A stretch of DNA of 64,000 nt, from the NCBI RefSeq assembly GCF_013761005.1, contig NZ_JACDUS010000005.1:155377-219376 (forward strand), given 5' to 3'. This document shows positions 8,683-17,521 of the stretch, one piece after another. The notes beneath the pieces are model-generated. The model ran no database searches. It had not been told where the DNA came from and was given only the letters and a program-made list of their open reading frames with translations. A program made the position numbers and the translations under genes. Source of the DNA: Desulfosalsimonas propionicica. GTDB lineage: Bacteria > Desulfobacterota > Desulfobacteria > Desulfobacterales > Desulfosalsimonadaceae. Positions within the stretch are counted from its first letter, which is position 1. The number at the start of each line of letters is the position of its first letter.

Positions 8683-9087
8683 TTATTTGCGCATTTCCCG
8701 GATCCGGTCGAGCAGTTCGGCGCGCAGGTCTTCATCGGTCTGGGCGGCTGTGATGACCTCGTTGTAATCCTCTACGCTCATATCGTTTTGTTCAATGGCA
8801 TCGGTGATTTTTTTGTTGATCCGGGTCTGGAGTTCCTGGGCCTGTTCAGAGTCTTTTGCCTGGGAGAATTCATCCTGATATTGTTCCCGGATTTTGGTGA
8901 TTTCCGTGTAGGCTTCCGCAGTTTTCTGAATCCGGGCATCGGAGAAATCCGGGGTTTCCTGGTGCTGCATCTGCTGTTGCTGCTGGCCGGTGTCCTGGCT
9001 CTGGGCTGCGGCCGGGGCGCAAAGGAAAAATATCAGCGCCAGTGCGCAGGCAATGATAACATGATTTTTGGAAATGGTGTTTTGCAT
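8683..9087 (-). CDS. secreted DUF4168 protein
   Basis: 134 residues. Residues 1-28 form a signal peptide ending at 'PAAAQS'; then a Gln-rich linker (QQQQQ) and a helical DUF4168-type domain ('FSDARIQKTAEAYTEI', a later 'NEVITAAQTDEDLR'). It is predicted periplasmic. The gene is divergent from a histidine kinase/NtrC-type regulator pair and is preceded by a sigma-54 promoter, an organisation like zraP/zraSR of enterobacteria, where ZraP is a small helical periplasmic stress protein. The DUF4168 function is not established; the Zra comparison is by organisation, not sequence. Confidence 0.82.
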   Translation of the reverse strand: MQNTISKNHVIIACALALIFFLCAPAAAQSQDTGQQQQQMQHQETPDFSDARIQKTAEAYTEITKIREQYQDEFSQAKDSEQAQELQTRINKKITDAIEQNDMSVEDYNEVITAAQTDEDLRAELLDRIREMRK

Positions 9088-9155
9088 GAAAAATCCTCCT
9101 TGTTTTGATTATCTTCTGGTGTTTATTTTTGGCTCTGATTTTGAATAGAAGAAAA

Positions 9156-9169
9156 GCACAATACATGCC
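9156..9169 (-). promoter_or_regulatory. sigma-54 (-24/-12) promoter of the DUF4168 gene
   Basis: On the minus strand the sequence TGGCATGTATTGTGCT has GG and GC separated by exactly 10 nt, the defining -24/-12 spacing. The predicted start is near 9144, giving a 57-nt leader to the ATG at 9087. The divergent regulator is a sigma-54 activator, which supports it. Confidence 0.7.
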
Positions 9170-9263
9170 ATTTTTTGCAGGGCGCCCTGAAACTTTTTTG
9201 ATTATTTAAGATTACAGCTTGTTGTTATGAAACTAGAGGTTTTTTGAAGTCCGGGAATTGGAT

Positions 9264-9281
9264 TGACATGCCAAAATGTCA
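9264..9281. promoter_or_regulatory. inverted repeat TGACAT-N6-ATGTCA, candidate activator site
   Basis: A perfect 6+6 inverted repeat about 100 bp upstream of the sigma-54 promoter and just before the kinase gene. The position fits an enhancer site for the NtrC-type regulator, and it could also control the kinase operon. A second palindrome, CACATGTG, overlaps the kinase start. Confidence 0.5.
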
Positions 9282-9297
9282 TGTATAAAATTGACAC

Positions 9298-10821
9298 ATG
9301 TGCCATTTTAAGTCAAAAATAATGCATTGGCTGCGTTTTGGGCGATTCCTCCGCAACCTGAGCTTGCGCGGGGCCCTGGTAATCTATGTTCTGGTGCCCA
9401 TGGCGGTGGCCGCCGCATTCGTGGGGCTCTGGAGTCTGCATGCCTTTGAGCGCCAGGTGGAAAAACGGATGCAAAAGGATCTGGAACTCGTGGCCCGGGC
9501 CATCAAACAGCCCCTTGGCCATGCCATCCAGCGGGAGCGGGAAGGCAGTATTTCCCAGGCCCTGGAATCGGCTTTTTCCATTGGCCGGGTTTACGGGGCT
9601 TATGTTTATGATGCCGAGGGAAATAAAATTTCAACCACGGGCAGACGCGAGCCCAAGTCTCAGCCCGAAGAGGTCAGCCGCCTTGTAAAAGACGGCAGGC
9701 AGCACGGGGAATATGGCGAAGTGGCCGGCAGGGATGTGTATTCCTATTTTGTGCCCTTAACCGATTCCGGGGGCAGGATTACGGGCCTGCTGCAGCTCAC
9801 CCGCCGCCGAAGCGATTTTCAGGAACAGATCCGGGATATCCGCTACAAGGCGGTGTTTATTTTTATCCTGGCCTTTACCGGGCTGACCGGGGTGGTTTTC
9901 TACGGCCACCACCGGGCTTTGGGGAAACATTTGAATCGGTTGTCAAAAACCATGACCCGGATCTCAAAGGGAGAGCGCCAGCAGCGGTTTTCCTTTGGCG
10001 GGCCCAGGGAAATTCTTGCCCTGGGCGTGCATTTCAATCAGATGATGGACAATATCGACCGGGCGGAACAAGAGATCCAGCGAAGGCGGACTGAACAGGA
10101 AGAACTGGAAGAACGTCTCCGCCAGGCTGAAAAACTGGCGGCCATCGGGCAGCTGTCAGCCGGCGTGGCCCATGAGCTGGGAACACCCTTAAGTGTTATT
10201 GAGGGAAAAGCCCTGCGGGCTTTGCGCAGTCCGGACATGCCGGAGCCGGCTGCTGACAATATCCAGGCCATCCGCTCCCAGGCCCGGCGCATGGAGCAGA
10301 TCATCCGCCAGCTCCTGGATTTCAGCCGGCGCAGCGAGCTGCGTCCCAGACGGGTGAAAATATCCCGGCTGGCAAGGTCTGCAGCCGCGGCCCTGGAGCC
10401 TGAATGCAGCCGGCTGGATGCGGGCATTATTCTGGAGGGGGAAAACTCAGACGAGATGGTGGCCGATTCGGTCCAAATGGAGCAGGTTTTGACAAATCTC
10501 ATGAAAAATGCGGCCCAGGCGGCCCCGGGAGGGCAGGTCAAGGTCAGCTGGCGGGTGGAAAAAGATCGGGCTGTGCTCTGTGTGGAAGACAGCGGGCCCG
10601 GCATTGATGAAAAAACCCGGCAAAAACTGTTTGAACCCTTTTTCACCACTAAGGCCGTGGGCGCGGGAACAGGCCTGGGCCTTGCCGTGGTCCACGGCAT
10701 CGTGGAGGCCCATGGCGGAGAAGTTCAGGTGGATACCAGCATCATGGGCGGTGCCTGCTTTACCCTTTTGCTTCATGTGGCCGGCTCGGATGGAATGTCC
10801 GGAGGAATAAAGGATGAATAA
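9298..10821 (+). CDS. membrane sensor histidine kinase (ZraS/NtrB-like layout)
   Basis: 507 residues. Transmembrane helix 1 lies at about 25-47, a periplasmic sensor of about 130 residues follows, helix 2 at about 182-204, then a HAMP segment and coiled region, a HisKA domain with phospho-accepting His at about residue 292 in 'GVAHELGTPLS', and a HATPase domain with N box ('NLMKNAAQAA'), 'EDSGPGID' and 'GTGLGLAVVHGI'. ATG 9298 and ATG 9322 are both possible; neither has a strong ribosome site. The 3' end overlaps the regulator gene by 8 nt. The periplasmic signal is unknown; its neighbours suggest envelope or metal stress. Confidence 0.93.
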   Translation: MCHFKSKIMHWLRFGRFLRNLSLRGALVIYVLVPMAVAAAFVGLWSLHAFERQVEKRMQKDLELVARAIKQPLGHAIQREREGSISQALESAFSIGRVYGAYVYDAEGNKISTTGRREPKSQPEEVSRLVKDGRQHGEYGEVAGRDVYSYFVPLTDSGGRITGLLQLTRRRSDFQEQIRDIRYKAVFIFILAFTGLTGVVFYGHHRALGKHLNRLSKTMTRISKGERQQRFSFGGPREILALGVHFNQMMDNIDRAEQEIQRRRTEQEELEERLRQAEKLAAIGQLSAGVAHELGTPLSVIEGKALRALRSPDMPEPAADNIQAIRSQARRMEQIIRQLLDFSRRSELRPRRVKISRLARSAAAALEPECSRLDAGIILEGENSDEMVADSVQMEQVLTNLMKNAAQAAPGGQVKVSWRVEKDRAVLCVEDSGPGIDEKTRQKLFEPFFTTKAVGAGTGLGLAVVHGIVEAHGGEVQVDTSIMGGACFTLLLHVAGSDGMSGGIKDE

Positions 10822-12190
10822 AGCCCGGACCAACAGCCAGAAGATTTTAATCGTGGAAGACGATGAGGGATTGGCCGGCCTGCTGGCCGATGAAATCACG
10901 GATGCGGGTTTTGAAGCCGTCTCGGTTGCCAGTGCAGAGGATGCCGAAGTCCGGCTGGTGGATTGGGAGCCGGACCTGGTGGTCAGCGATCTTCGCCTGC
11001 CCGGCGCCAGCGGCCTGGATTTGCTTAAAAAAGTCGCAGCCCTGCATGCACCGCCCGCGTTTCTGGTCATCACTGCATTCGGCACCATTACCCAGGCCGT
11101 GGAGGCCTTAAAAGCCGGGGCGGATGATTTTCTCACCAAACCCCTGGATCTGGAGCATTTCATGCACCGGCTCGTCCGTATCCTGGAAACCCGCCGGCTG
11201 CGCCAGGAAGTTGACAGGTTCCGGCAGATTTTTGAATTTGAGAATTTCCATGGAATGTATGGCCAGAGCCGGTCCATGCGGATTCTTTTTGACCAGATTC
11301 TACAGATGGCCCCGGCCAGCGGGCCGGTACTGATCGTGGGTGAAAGCGGCACAGGCAAGGAGCTGGTGGCCCGGGCCGTGCATGCGGAAAGCGACCGCAA
11401 AGACGGCCCGTTTATTGCCGTGAACTGTGCCGGCATTCCCGAAAATCTCATGGAAAGTGAGTTTTTCGGCCATACCCCGGGCGCTTTCACAGGGGCCGGC
11501 AAATCCAGGCAGGGCCTTTTTGAGGAGGCCCACGGCGGGACCCTGCTGCTTGATGAAATCGCGGAAATGCCCATGGGCCTGCAGGCCAAGCTTTTGCGGA
11601 TTCTCCAGGACGGCAGCATCCGGCCCATCGGGTCAAACCGCGAAAAGCAGGTGGATGTGCGGATTCTGGCCGCAACCCACCAGGATCTGGAACAAGAGGT
11701 AAACAATGGCCTGTTCCGGCAGGATTTGTTCTACCGCCTGGAAACCTTTACCCTCAATGTACCGCCTTTGCGTGACCGGGCCGAAGATATTGAACTGCTG
11801 GCCGGCCGTATGCTGACCCGGTTTGCCACCCAGATGGGAAAACAGATTCACGGGTTTTCCGACCAGGCCCTGGCCCTTTTGCAGCAATACCCGTTTCCCG
11901 GAAATGTCCGGGAATTTCAAAACGCCCTGGAAAGGGCGGTTACATTCTGCACCAACAGTCGAATCAAGCCCGAGGACCTTCCGGCAAGGATCCGGGACAA
12001 CGCCAACTCCCCGGATGCCATGGCGGATTTTCCCATACCGGCCCGGGGTCCGGAAAACCGGCTTCCCACACTTGCCGAGGTGGAAAAACAGTATATAGCC
12101 CATGTGCTGGAAAAGGTTGACGGCAATAAAAAACGGGCGGCTGATATTCTGGGCGTTGCCAGAAGAACCCTGTACCGCAGGCTTGGGTGA
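10814..12190 (+). CDS. NtrC-family sigma-54 response regulator
   Basis: 458 residues: receiver domain with phospho-acceptor Asp at about residue 59 ('VVSDLRLPG'), AAA+ domain with Walker A 'GESGTGKE', an intact sigma-54 contact loop GAFTGA at 223-228 and 'GGTLLLDEIAEM', and a Fis-type C-terminal helix-turn-helix ending 'RRTLYRRLG'. It should activate RNA polymerase-sigma-54 when phosphorylated by the overlapping kinase. The sigma-54 promoter between this operon and the DUF4168 gene is the obvious target. AGGAGGAATAAAGG precedes the start inside the kinase gene. Confidence 0.95.
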   Translation: MNKARTNSQKILIVEDDEGLAGLLADEITDAGFEAVSVASAEDAEVRLVDWEPDLVVSDLRLPGASGLDLLKKVAALHAPPAFLVITAFGTITQAVEALKAGADDFLTKPLDLEHFMHRLVRILETRRLRQEVDRFRQIFEFENFHGMYGQSRSMRILFDQILQMAPASGPVLIVGESGTGKELVARAVHAESDRKDGPFIAVNCAGIPENLMESEFFGHTPGAFTGAGKSRQGLFEEAHGGTLLLDEIAEMPMGLQAKLLRILQDGSIRPIGSNREKQVDVRILAATHQDLEQEVNNGLFRQDLFYRLETFTLNVPPLRDRAEDIELLAGRMLTRFATQMGKQIHGFSDQALALLQQYPFPGNVREFQNALERAVTFCTNSRIKPEDLPARIRDNANSPDAMADFPIPARGPENRLPTLAEVEKQYIAHVLEKVDGNKKRAADILGVARRTLYRRLG

Positions 12191-12226
12191 GTACTGGTTG
12201 ATTTTTGTAAACAAAGGGCCGGTTTG

Positions 12227-12814
12227 TTATTCGGCGGCCCGGGCCTCGGCCAGCACAAGGCTGCGGGTGACAGCCGCCAGCAGCTGATAAAAACCGGTTT
12301 CAGCGCCTTGTTCCATCTTGCTGGTAAAAGGTTCTATCCAGGTGCCTATGTGCTGCCGGACAAATTGATGGTGCAGATCCCGGAGCAGGTGCAGGGTATC
12401 ATCATCATCTGCGGCCTGGCGGGCGGAATGAAGATAGGCCAGAAATTCAAGCTCTGCAATGACGTGGTCCGGGGGGTTGTTGAAATCTTCGGCCATGTCC
12501 AGGCCGGCCCGGCGGTATAATTCCATTGCACTGCGGGTGGATTCGCCCATCAGGGTCCGTTTGCCGTCGAGATACACCGACCCGAACGGCGGGGCCACCA
12601 GTTCAAACGGGCCGACGAAAAGGCGTGTATGATCCAGGCGCAGCTCCTCTGGATCACCTGTTTCAAACCGGTTTTTCAATTCCCGGATGTCAGGGGGCGA
12701 AATGCCTTCGTGCACCGGCTGCGGGCCGCACAGCGGATCCAGTTTTTGAGGCAGCCCGGAGGCCGGCTCTTTATAACAGGCCGCCACGGCGGCAAACGCC
12801 TCGGGAAAAAACAT
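12227..12814 (-). CDS. TorD/DmsD-type chaperone of the molybdoenzyme operon
   Basis: 195 residues from ATG 12814, which shares one base with the stop of the nrfD-type gene (TGATG) and has GGAGGA upstream. The all-helical TorD pattern is visible: 'EELRLDHTRLFVGP' (the typical 'YxRLF.GP' segment), 'PPFGSVYLDGKR' and 'HVIAELEFLAYL'. Such proteins bind the twin-arginine signal of the cognate molybdoenzyme and hold it until the cofactor is inserted. It is last in a four-gene operon with the catalytic, Fe-S and membrane subunits, so its partner should be the product of 14713-17283. Confidence 0.9.
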   Translation of the reverse strand: MFFPEAFAAVAACYKEPASGLPQKLDPLCGPQPVHEGISPPDIRELKNRFETGDPEELRLDHTRLFVGPFELVAPPFGSVYLDGKRTLMGESTRSAMELYRRAGLDMAEDFNNPPDHVIAELEFLAYLHSARQAADDDDTLHLLRDLHHQFVRQHIGTWIEPFTSKMEQGAETGFYQLLAAVTRSLVLAEARAAE

Positions 12815-13953
12815 CAGGCTTCCTCCGGGGCCGCTCCCAGGTCCAGATACCGTTCTGCCAGGGTATAGATGGTCAATACAATGCTGAGCACCAGCAGAAT
12901 GATCCCCCATTCGTAAATGCTGGGCACATAATGGATAAACTCCGGGGCCCCTTCTGCCTGCACGCCCATGGGTTGGACGTTTCCGGACAAAAGCTGTTCA
13001 AACCGGCCCGCAAACATGCCGATCAGCACCAGGACAGCGGCGGCAAACTGGGCTGCGGCGTTTTTGCGCAGGGCGGCAAAAGCCAGTATCCCCAGGGGCA
13101 CGAGTATGCCGGCGATCAATTCGACATTAAAAGACAGGCTGCCCATCATATGCATGAATCCGGCCATCTGCTCGGTTTGGGCGGCAAACGCCCGGATAAT
13201 CCGCAGCAGAAACACCACTAGGGTGGCGCCCAGAGAAATGCCCAGATAAAGGCTCAGATCGCTTCTGGCCCGGATTTCCTGCTCGTTTTTGCTCCCTTTG
13301 AGCCAGTCATTGATCACCGAAGACAACAGCAGGGCCGCAAGACCGCTGGCAAAGGCGGTGACCAGAAAATACAGCCCCAGGGTGAATCCGAAAAATCCCA
13401 GTCTTGCCTGTACGGTGCCGAATACCACCGACAGGGACAGATAGGAGAAAAAAGACAGCAGCAGTGCGCCGATGGCGGCAAACACCCCTTCGACGCGGTG
13501 CCATTTGCCCTGGTGCATGGTCAGAAACTTAAAGGCCACAAAGGCAAAATAAAAAGCATAAAGAATTGTCATCCACCAGATGGGCGAGGTGAGGTTCGGG
13601 GAAAAAGCGATCCAGATCAGGTTGGTCAGGGTGCTGATGGGCCCCAGATCCAGCCCCTTGCACATCAGCCCGGCCAGAAGAGTGGCAAAGGCCAGCAATG
13701 CTGCCCTTTTGGCCACCGGATAGAGATGCTTGGCCCCGAATACCGTGGGCAGCGAGGACAGCAGGGTCAGGCCGGCTGCGGTCAGGCCGAAAAACAGGTA
13801 CCCTGCCATGGGCAGTCCCCAGAATACCACGTTTCTTGTGTTATAGACACCCAGGCCGGCAAATATGCTGGTCAGGGCCGCAAAGAGTCCCAGTGCAAGC
13901 CCCAGTATGAGCAGCAATGTCCAGGCTCTGGTAAAAGTTTTGCTGGCAGCCAT
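12814..13953 (-). CDS. NrfD/PsrC-type membrane anchor subunit
   Basis: 379 residues, highly hydrophobic with about nine or ten predicted transmembrane helices (first at about 10-33). NrfD/PsrC proteins anchor Fe-S and molybdopterin subunits and pass electrons to or from menaquinone. The ATG shares one base with the stop of the Fe-S gene (TGATG) and the stop shares one base with the torD start, so the operon is tightly coupled. In Arr/Arx systems this subunit is called ArrC/ArxC when present. There is no heme-binding pattern. Confidence 0.9.
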   Translation of the reverse strand: MAASKTFTRAWTLLLILGLALGLFAALTSIFAGLGVYNTRNVVFWGLPMAGYLFFGLTAAGLTLLSSLPTVFGAKHLYPVAKRAALLAFATLLAGLMCKGLDLGPISTLTNLIWIAFSPNLTSPIWWMTILYAFYFAFVAFKFLTMHQGKWHRVEGVFAAIGALLLSFFSYLSLSVVFGTVQARLGFFGFTLGLYFLVTAFASGLAALLLSSVINDWLKGSKNEQEIRARSDLSLYLGISLGATLVVFLLRIIRAFAAQTEQMAGFMHMMGSLSFNVELIAGILVPLGILAFAALRKNAAAQFAAAVLVLIGMFAGRFEQLLSGNVQPMGVQAEGAPEFIHYVPSIYEWGIILLVLSIVLTIYTLAERYLDLGAAPEEA

Positions 13954-14678
13954 CAGAGTCCTCCTTTGGTCTGTGTATAGGTGCCGGGGTTAAAGCTTCG
14001 GATATAGTATATCTTGGGCTCGGTCCCCAGGTGCTCTTTTAGCCTGTAAGGTTTGTATTTGCCGATCAGCTTGCTTACCTCGGTTTTCGGGTCATCCAGG
14101 TCCCCGAAAATCCGGGCGTCTGCCGGACATGCCTCCACGCAGTAGGGAAGCAGTCCGCGCATGAGCCGGTGGTCGCAGAAAGTGCATTTTTCCACAACGC
14201 CCATGGGCCTTTCCGCGGGAAGGGTCAGGCCCCTCTCGGGATTTTCATAAGGGGGCCTGCGGGGTATGCCGTAGGCCGAGGCCTGTTCAGCACCGGAACT
14301 GGTGCAGTCCTTGATAAGCACTTTTTTTTGGGTCCATTGCTGGTGCGGCTCTTCCCAGTTATAGGAGATCACCCCGTACGGGCAGTTGGCAATGCAGTAC
14401 CGGCACCCGATGCACTTGTTGGGATCATGCATGGTGATCCCGCCTTCTGCCTTGTGCATGGCCTGGGTTGGGCATCCCAGGGCGCAGGGCGCGTTTGCAC
14501 AGTGATTGCACAGGGTGGGGATGTAGTGAAAGCGCACATTGGGGAAAGTCCCCACAGTTTCGGTGATCTTGTATGACCAGCTGATGCCTTCTGTGAGATT
14601 GTTTTCATTTTTGCAGGCGATAATACAGGCCCCGCAGCCAACGCATCGCTGGTGATCTATGACCATTGCGTATTTCAT
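13953..14678 (-). CDS. arrB: four-cluster Fe-S electron-transfer subunit
   Basis: 241 residues of the DmsB/PsrB/ArrB type. Four ferredoxin-like cysteine sets are seen: 'CVGCGACIIACKNEN' near residue 12, 'CNHCANAPCALGCP' near 57, 'CIGCRYCIANCPYG' near 90, and 'CTFCDHRLMRGLLPYCVEACP' near 165. It carries electrons between the membrane subunit and the molybdoenzyme. It lies 34 nt downstream of the catalytic subunit gene and overlaps the nrfD-type gene by one base. Arr versus Arx or polysulfide-type assignment follows from the catalytic subunit. Confidence 0.9.
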   Translation of the reverse strand: MKYAMVIDHQRCVGCGACIIACKNENNLTEGISWSYKITETVGTFPNVRFHYIPTLCNHCANAPCALGCPTQAMHKAEGGITMHDPNKCIGCRYCIANCPYGVISYNWEEPHQQWTQKKVLIKDCTSSGAEQASAYGIPRRPPYENPERGLTLPAERPMGVVEKCTFCDHRLMRGLLPYCVEACPADARIFGDLDDPKTEVSKLIGKYKPYRLKEHLGTEPKIYYIRSFNPGTYTQTKGGL

Positions 14679-14712
14679 GCTTCAAGCCTCCTCGAATTGA
14701 TTTTCCGGCAAA

Positions 14713-17283
14713 TTACAATTTGACGATTTTCACCCGGGTGGTGCTGTAATATGCCGAAGCGCCGCTTAAACGGTCATAATCCGCAGGCAGTATGTAATTG
14801 TTGTTGCCGCCCCGGGGTTTTTTGCCGAAAACTTCTGCTGCACGGCTGCCGTAGGCCCAGTGGCCCTGGCCGTAGCATTTGGCCACACATCCCGGCCGAA
14901 CGCCTTCCCACAGGGTGGTCGTGCACTCGATTTCCCCCACAGGGGAGATGATTTTGATTTTGTCCCCCTTTTCAATGCCCAGAGCGGCCGCGTCTCTGGG
15001 ATTGAACTTGGCCGCGTCCTGGTAGTTCACATCCCCGGGGTCCAGGTCCTTTAGCTCATAATACCAGGAGCAGTTGGCAGACCGGCCCTCGCGGTTGAGC
15101 CGGGCCTTGTGATCCACAAACAAAAGGGGGTATTCTTCCGGATCACCGTGCACGTAGGGTTCCTCATGATGCGGCACAAAGGCCAGTTCCCCGCGTGCTT
15201 CGTATTTGCAGACCTCGAGCACATGGTCCATATTTGTGTCGTGTTTTTTGGCGTGGTTTTCCAGGGCGGTTTTCAGGGTTTGGGAGTAGAACTCAAATTT
15301 TCCGGTTTCGGTTTTCATTTTGCCCCACCTGGCGCGGTAGGGATAGGGATCCGAGTTCCAGACCCCGATTTTTTTGAATTCCTCCCAGCCGTTGATTTTG
15401 TCGCCGCCCTTGTAGCGTTTCGGGTCCCACAGATCCCGAGTGGCGATTTTTGTGGCGTATTCCGAAAACTGTTTTTCATCTTCAGGCGATTTGCCGGTTT
15501 CCGGGTCGGCAAACTGCTCCACGTGATAGCGGTGCAGGTTGTCAAAGCCGCGCTCGGCCAGCTTTTTGCCCAGCAGAAAGGGAATTTCGGTTTCATCGAT
15601 CTTGAAATCAAAGGGCATGTCAATGATGGGCTGGAGAAGCGGCACATGCCGGTACCCGTTACCCGTGGATTTCAGATACCCCCATTTTTCAAACATGTGG
15701 TGGGTATCGGGCAAGACCAGGTCGGCAAACCAGGAAAATTCCGAAGCGTTGGTGGTAATGTGCACCAGGAAGGGAATTTTGGAAAGGGCCTTGTCCCACC
15801 GCTGTCCATGGGGGGCCGAGAAGTTGAAATTGTTCATGTAGGCGATTGCCATTTTGATTTCATAGGGATCTTCATCGGCAATGCCGTCTGCGGCCCGGTT
15901 GGTGATCACTCCGCCCCCGGACTTGCCTTTCTTCAGGCAGGGAAATTCCAGACGCCCCCGCTGGTCGATTTTTTCATGCTGGGTGCCTTTTTTGGCAATG
16001 TCATCCAGGTATTGATCATATCCGGGAAACCCGCTGGTATATTCCTTGTTTGACACCATGGTGCCGCCCAGATTGTCACAGGCGCCCACAAGGCCGTTTA
16101 GGGCGTGGCAGGCCATGCTTGCATAGCCTCCCCTTACCTGCATGACCGGTCCGCCGCCCAGCCAGGAGATGGCGCGCGGGGCGGCCTCTGCGAATTCCAC
16201 GGCCACTCTGCGGATCTGTGCGGCCTCCACGCCGGAAATTTTTTCCGCCCATTGCGGGGTCTTGTCCTTTAGCGCCAGGTTCCACCACCGGACCACCCCG
16301 TGGGAGTGTTTTTCCGCAAACAGGTCTTCATCGACTTCACGCCCTTCAATAAACCGGTTTTCCCCGTCTTTGAAATCACCCACAAAATCCTTGTACCATA
16401 GCCCTTCTGTAAGGATCACATGGGCCATGGCCACAGCCAGGGCCCCGTCGTATCCAGGTTTTGCAGGGATCCATTCATCTGCCTTGGCGGCCGTGGCCGA
16501 CAGCCTGGGCTCCACGATGGCCACCTTGGCCTGGTCCAGGGTGGTGCCCCATGCCTTGGAATAGTAGGATACCTGGCGGTTTGCCGCCAGGGGATCGGCT
16601 CCCCAGAGCAGTATGTAGCGGGTGTTTTCCACGTCGTACTGCCGGTAGCCCCAGAATCCCTCGGTATAGTAGGGGCCGAATTTTTCGCCTTCTGCACATA
16701 TGGCGCTGTGGGAGATGTTGTTGGGCGATCCGATGAGCTTGGTCATGGAGCCGTAAAGGATATCGCGCATGTAGGTGTAGCGGCCGCGCATGAGCATGTA
16801 CTTGTGGGATTCCCCTTTTTTGCGCAGTTCCATGATGCGGTCGGCCATCATGTCCAGGGCCTCGTCCCAGGAAACCGGCACAAATTTCGGGTCCTGATCC
16901 CGGCCCTTTTCAGGATTGGTTCTTTTCATGGGCACCTTGATCCGGTCCGGATCATAGAGCTGCTGCAAGGCCATGTGCGCCCTGGGGCAGCTGGCCCCGC
17001 CGTTGACTTTTGAATGGGGATTGCCTCTTACCTTGACAGCTCTTCCGTCAATGACATAGACCTGCTTGGCGCACCAGGAGGTGCATCCCTGGCAGGCCGC
17101 CGGAAGCCACTGTCCGGTTTGTGTTCCGGTTTGCGCACTGGCCTTTTTCAAAGGCGTAAAGGCGCTTAAGCTCAGCCCGGAGCCCAGCACAGCACCAGCG
17201 GCCAGCGAAGACTTGACAAACGCCCGGCGGCTGATTTCAATGCCGCCGCTTCCCGCACTGGTCATGGATTCGTCTTTTTTCAT
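14713..17283 (-). CDS. arrA: Arr/Arx-type molybdopterin oxidoreductase, catalytic subunit
   Basis: About 856 residues. A twin-arginine signal 'SRRAFVKSS' (Arg 19-20) exports it folded. Cys 64, 67, 71 and 99 fit the N-terminal 4Fe-4S site and Cys 196 ('SHSAICAEG') is the likely molybdenum ligand. The blocks 'YYTEGFWGY' (205-213), 'FVGDF' and 'RWWNLALKD' match stretches I know as conserved in respiratory arsenate reductase ArrA and its close relative ArxA (arsenite oxidase). Length and operon partners (Fe-S, NrfD, TorD) agree, and an ArsR-ArsC fusion is divergent. ArrA and ArxA cannot be separated here; a polysulfide-type activity is less likely. The start is uncertain (17283, 17295 or 17263). 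Confidence 0.8.
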   Translation of the reverse strand: MKKDESMTSAGSGGIEISRRAFVKSSLAAGAVLGSGLSLSAFTPLKKASAQTGTQTGQWLPAACQGCTSWCAKQVYVIDGRAVKVRGNPHSKVNGGASCPRAHMALQQLYDPDRIKVPMKRTNPEKGRDQDPKFVPVSWDEALDMMADRIMELRKKGESHKYMLMRGRYTYMRDILYGSMTKLIGSPNNISHSAICAEGEKFGPYYTEGFWGYRQYDVENTRYILLWGADPLAANRQVSYYSKAWGTTLDQAKVAIVEPRLSATAAKADEWIPAKPGYDGALAVAMAHVILTEGLWYKDFVGDFKDGENRFIEGREVDEDLFAEKHSHGVVRWWNLALKDKTPQWAEKISGVEAAQIRRVAVEFAEAAPRAISWLGGGPVMQVRGGYASMACHALNGLVGACDNLGGTMVSNKEYTSGFPGYDQYLDDIAKKGTQHEKIDQRGRLEFPCLKKGKSGGGVITNRAADGIADEDPYEIKMAIAYMNNFNFSAPHGQRWDKALSKIPFLVHITTNASEFSWFADLVLPDTHHMFEKWGYLKSTGNGYRHVPLLQPIIDMPFDFKIDETEIPFLLGKKLAERGFDNLHRYHVEQFADPETGKSPEDEKQFSEYATKIATRDLWDPKRYKGGDKINGWEEFKKIGVWNSDPYPYRARWGKMKTETGKFEFYSQTLKTALENHAKKHDTNMDHVLEVCKYEARGELAFVPHHEEPYVHGDPEEYPLLFVDHKARLNREGRSANCSWYYELKDLDPGDVNYQDAAKFNPRDAAALGIEKGDKIKIISPVGEIECTTTLWEGVRPGCVAKCYGQGHWAYGSRAAEVFGKKPRGGNNNYILPADYDRLSGASAYYSTTRVKIVKL

Positions 17284-17405
17284 GCTCCCGTCCATTTTTT
17301 GTGTTTGAATTCGGGTTCGGGTGTTGCAAAAGTCCATATATTGAAAAACTAAACAGGGTCGAACAGATTGCAAAAACAACAGCCTGTTTGCATTTTGCAT
17401 CCGTC

Positions 17406-17479
17406 TCCGGTATTGCCGGAAAGCTGCTGATGCCCGGGACAAGAATTTTTTCGTAGTTTTGCGAAATGTGATATATAAT
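17406..17479 (+). promoter_or_regulatory. divergent control region of arr operon and arsR-arsC
   Basis: It contains the inverted repeats TCCGG-N5-CCGGA (17406-17420) and TTTCG-N8-CGAAA (17449-17466) and a TATAAT hexamer at 17474-17479 about 45 nt before the arsR-arsC start. The second repeat sits where an ArsR dimer would block polymerase. No good -35 is visible for either direction. Confidence 0.4.
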
Positions 17480-17521
17480 TTGTAAAACTTTTCACCCCGT
17501 GTCAACAGGAAGGTAAATATT

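Noticed and set aside
10447..11706. 419-residue minus-strand frame across the kinase/regulator junction
   Set aside because: Both overlapped genes have full domain sets; this frame is Ser/Arg-rich noise.
15109..16053. 314-residue plus-strand frame opposite the molybdoenzyme
   Set aside because: It lies entirely within the catalytic subunit gene and shows no motif; an antisense shadow.
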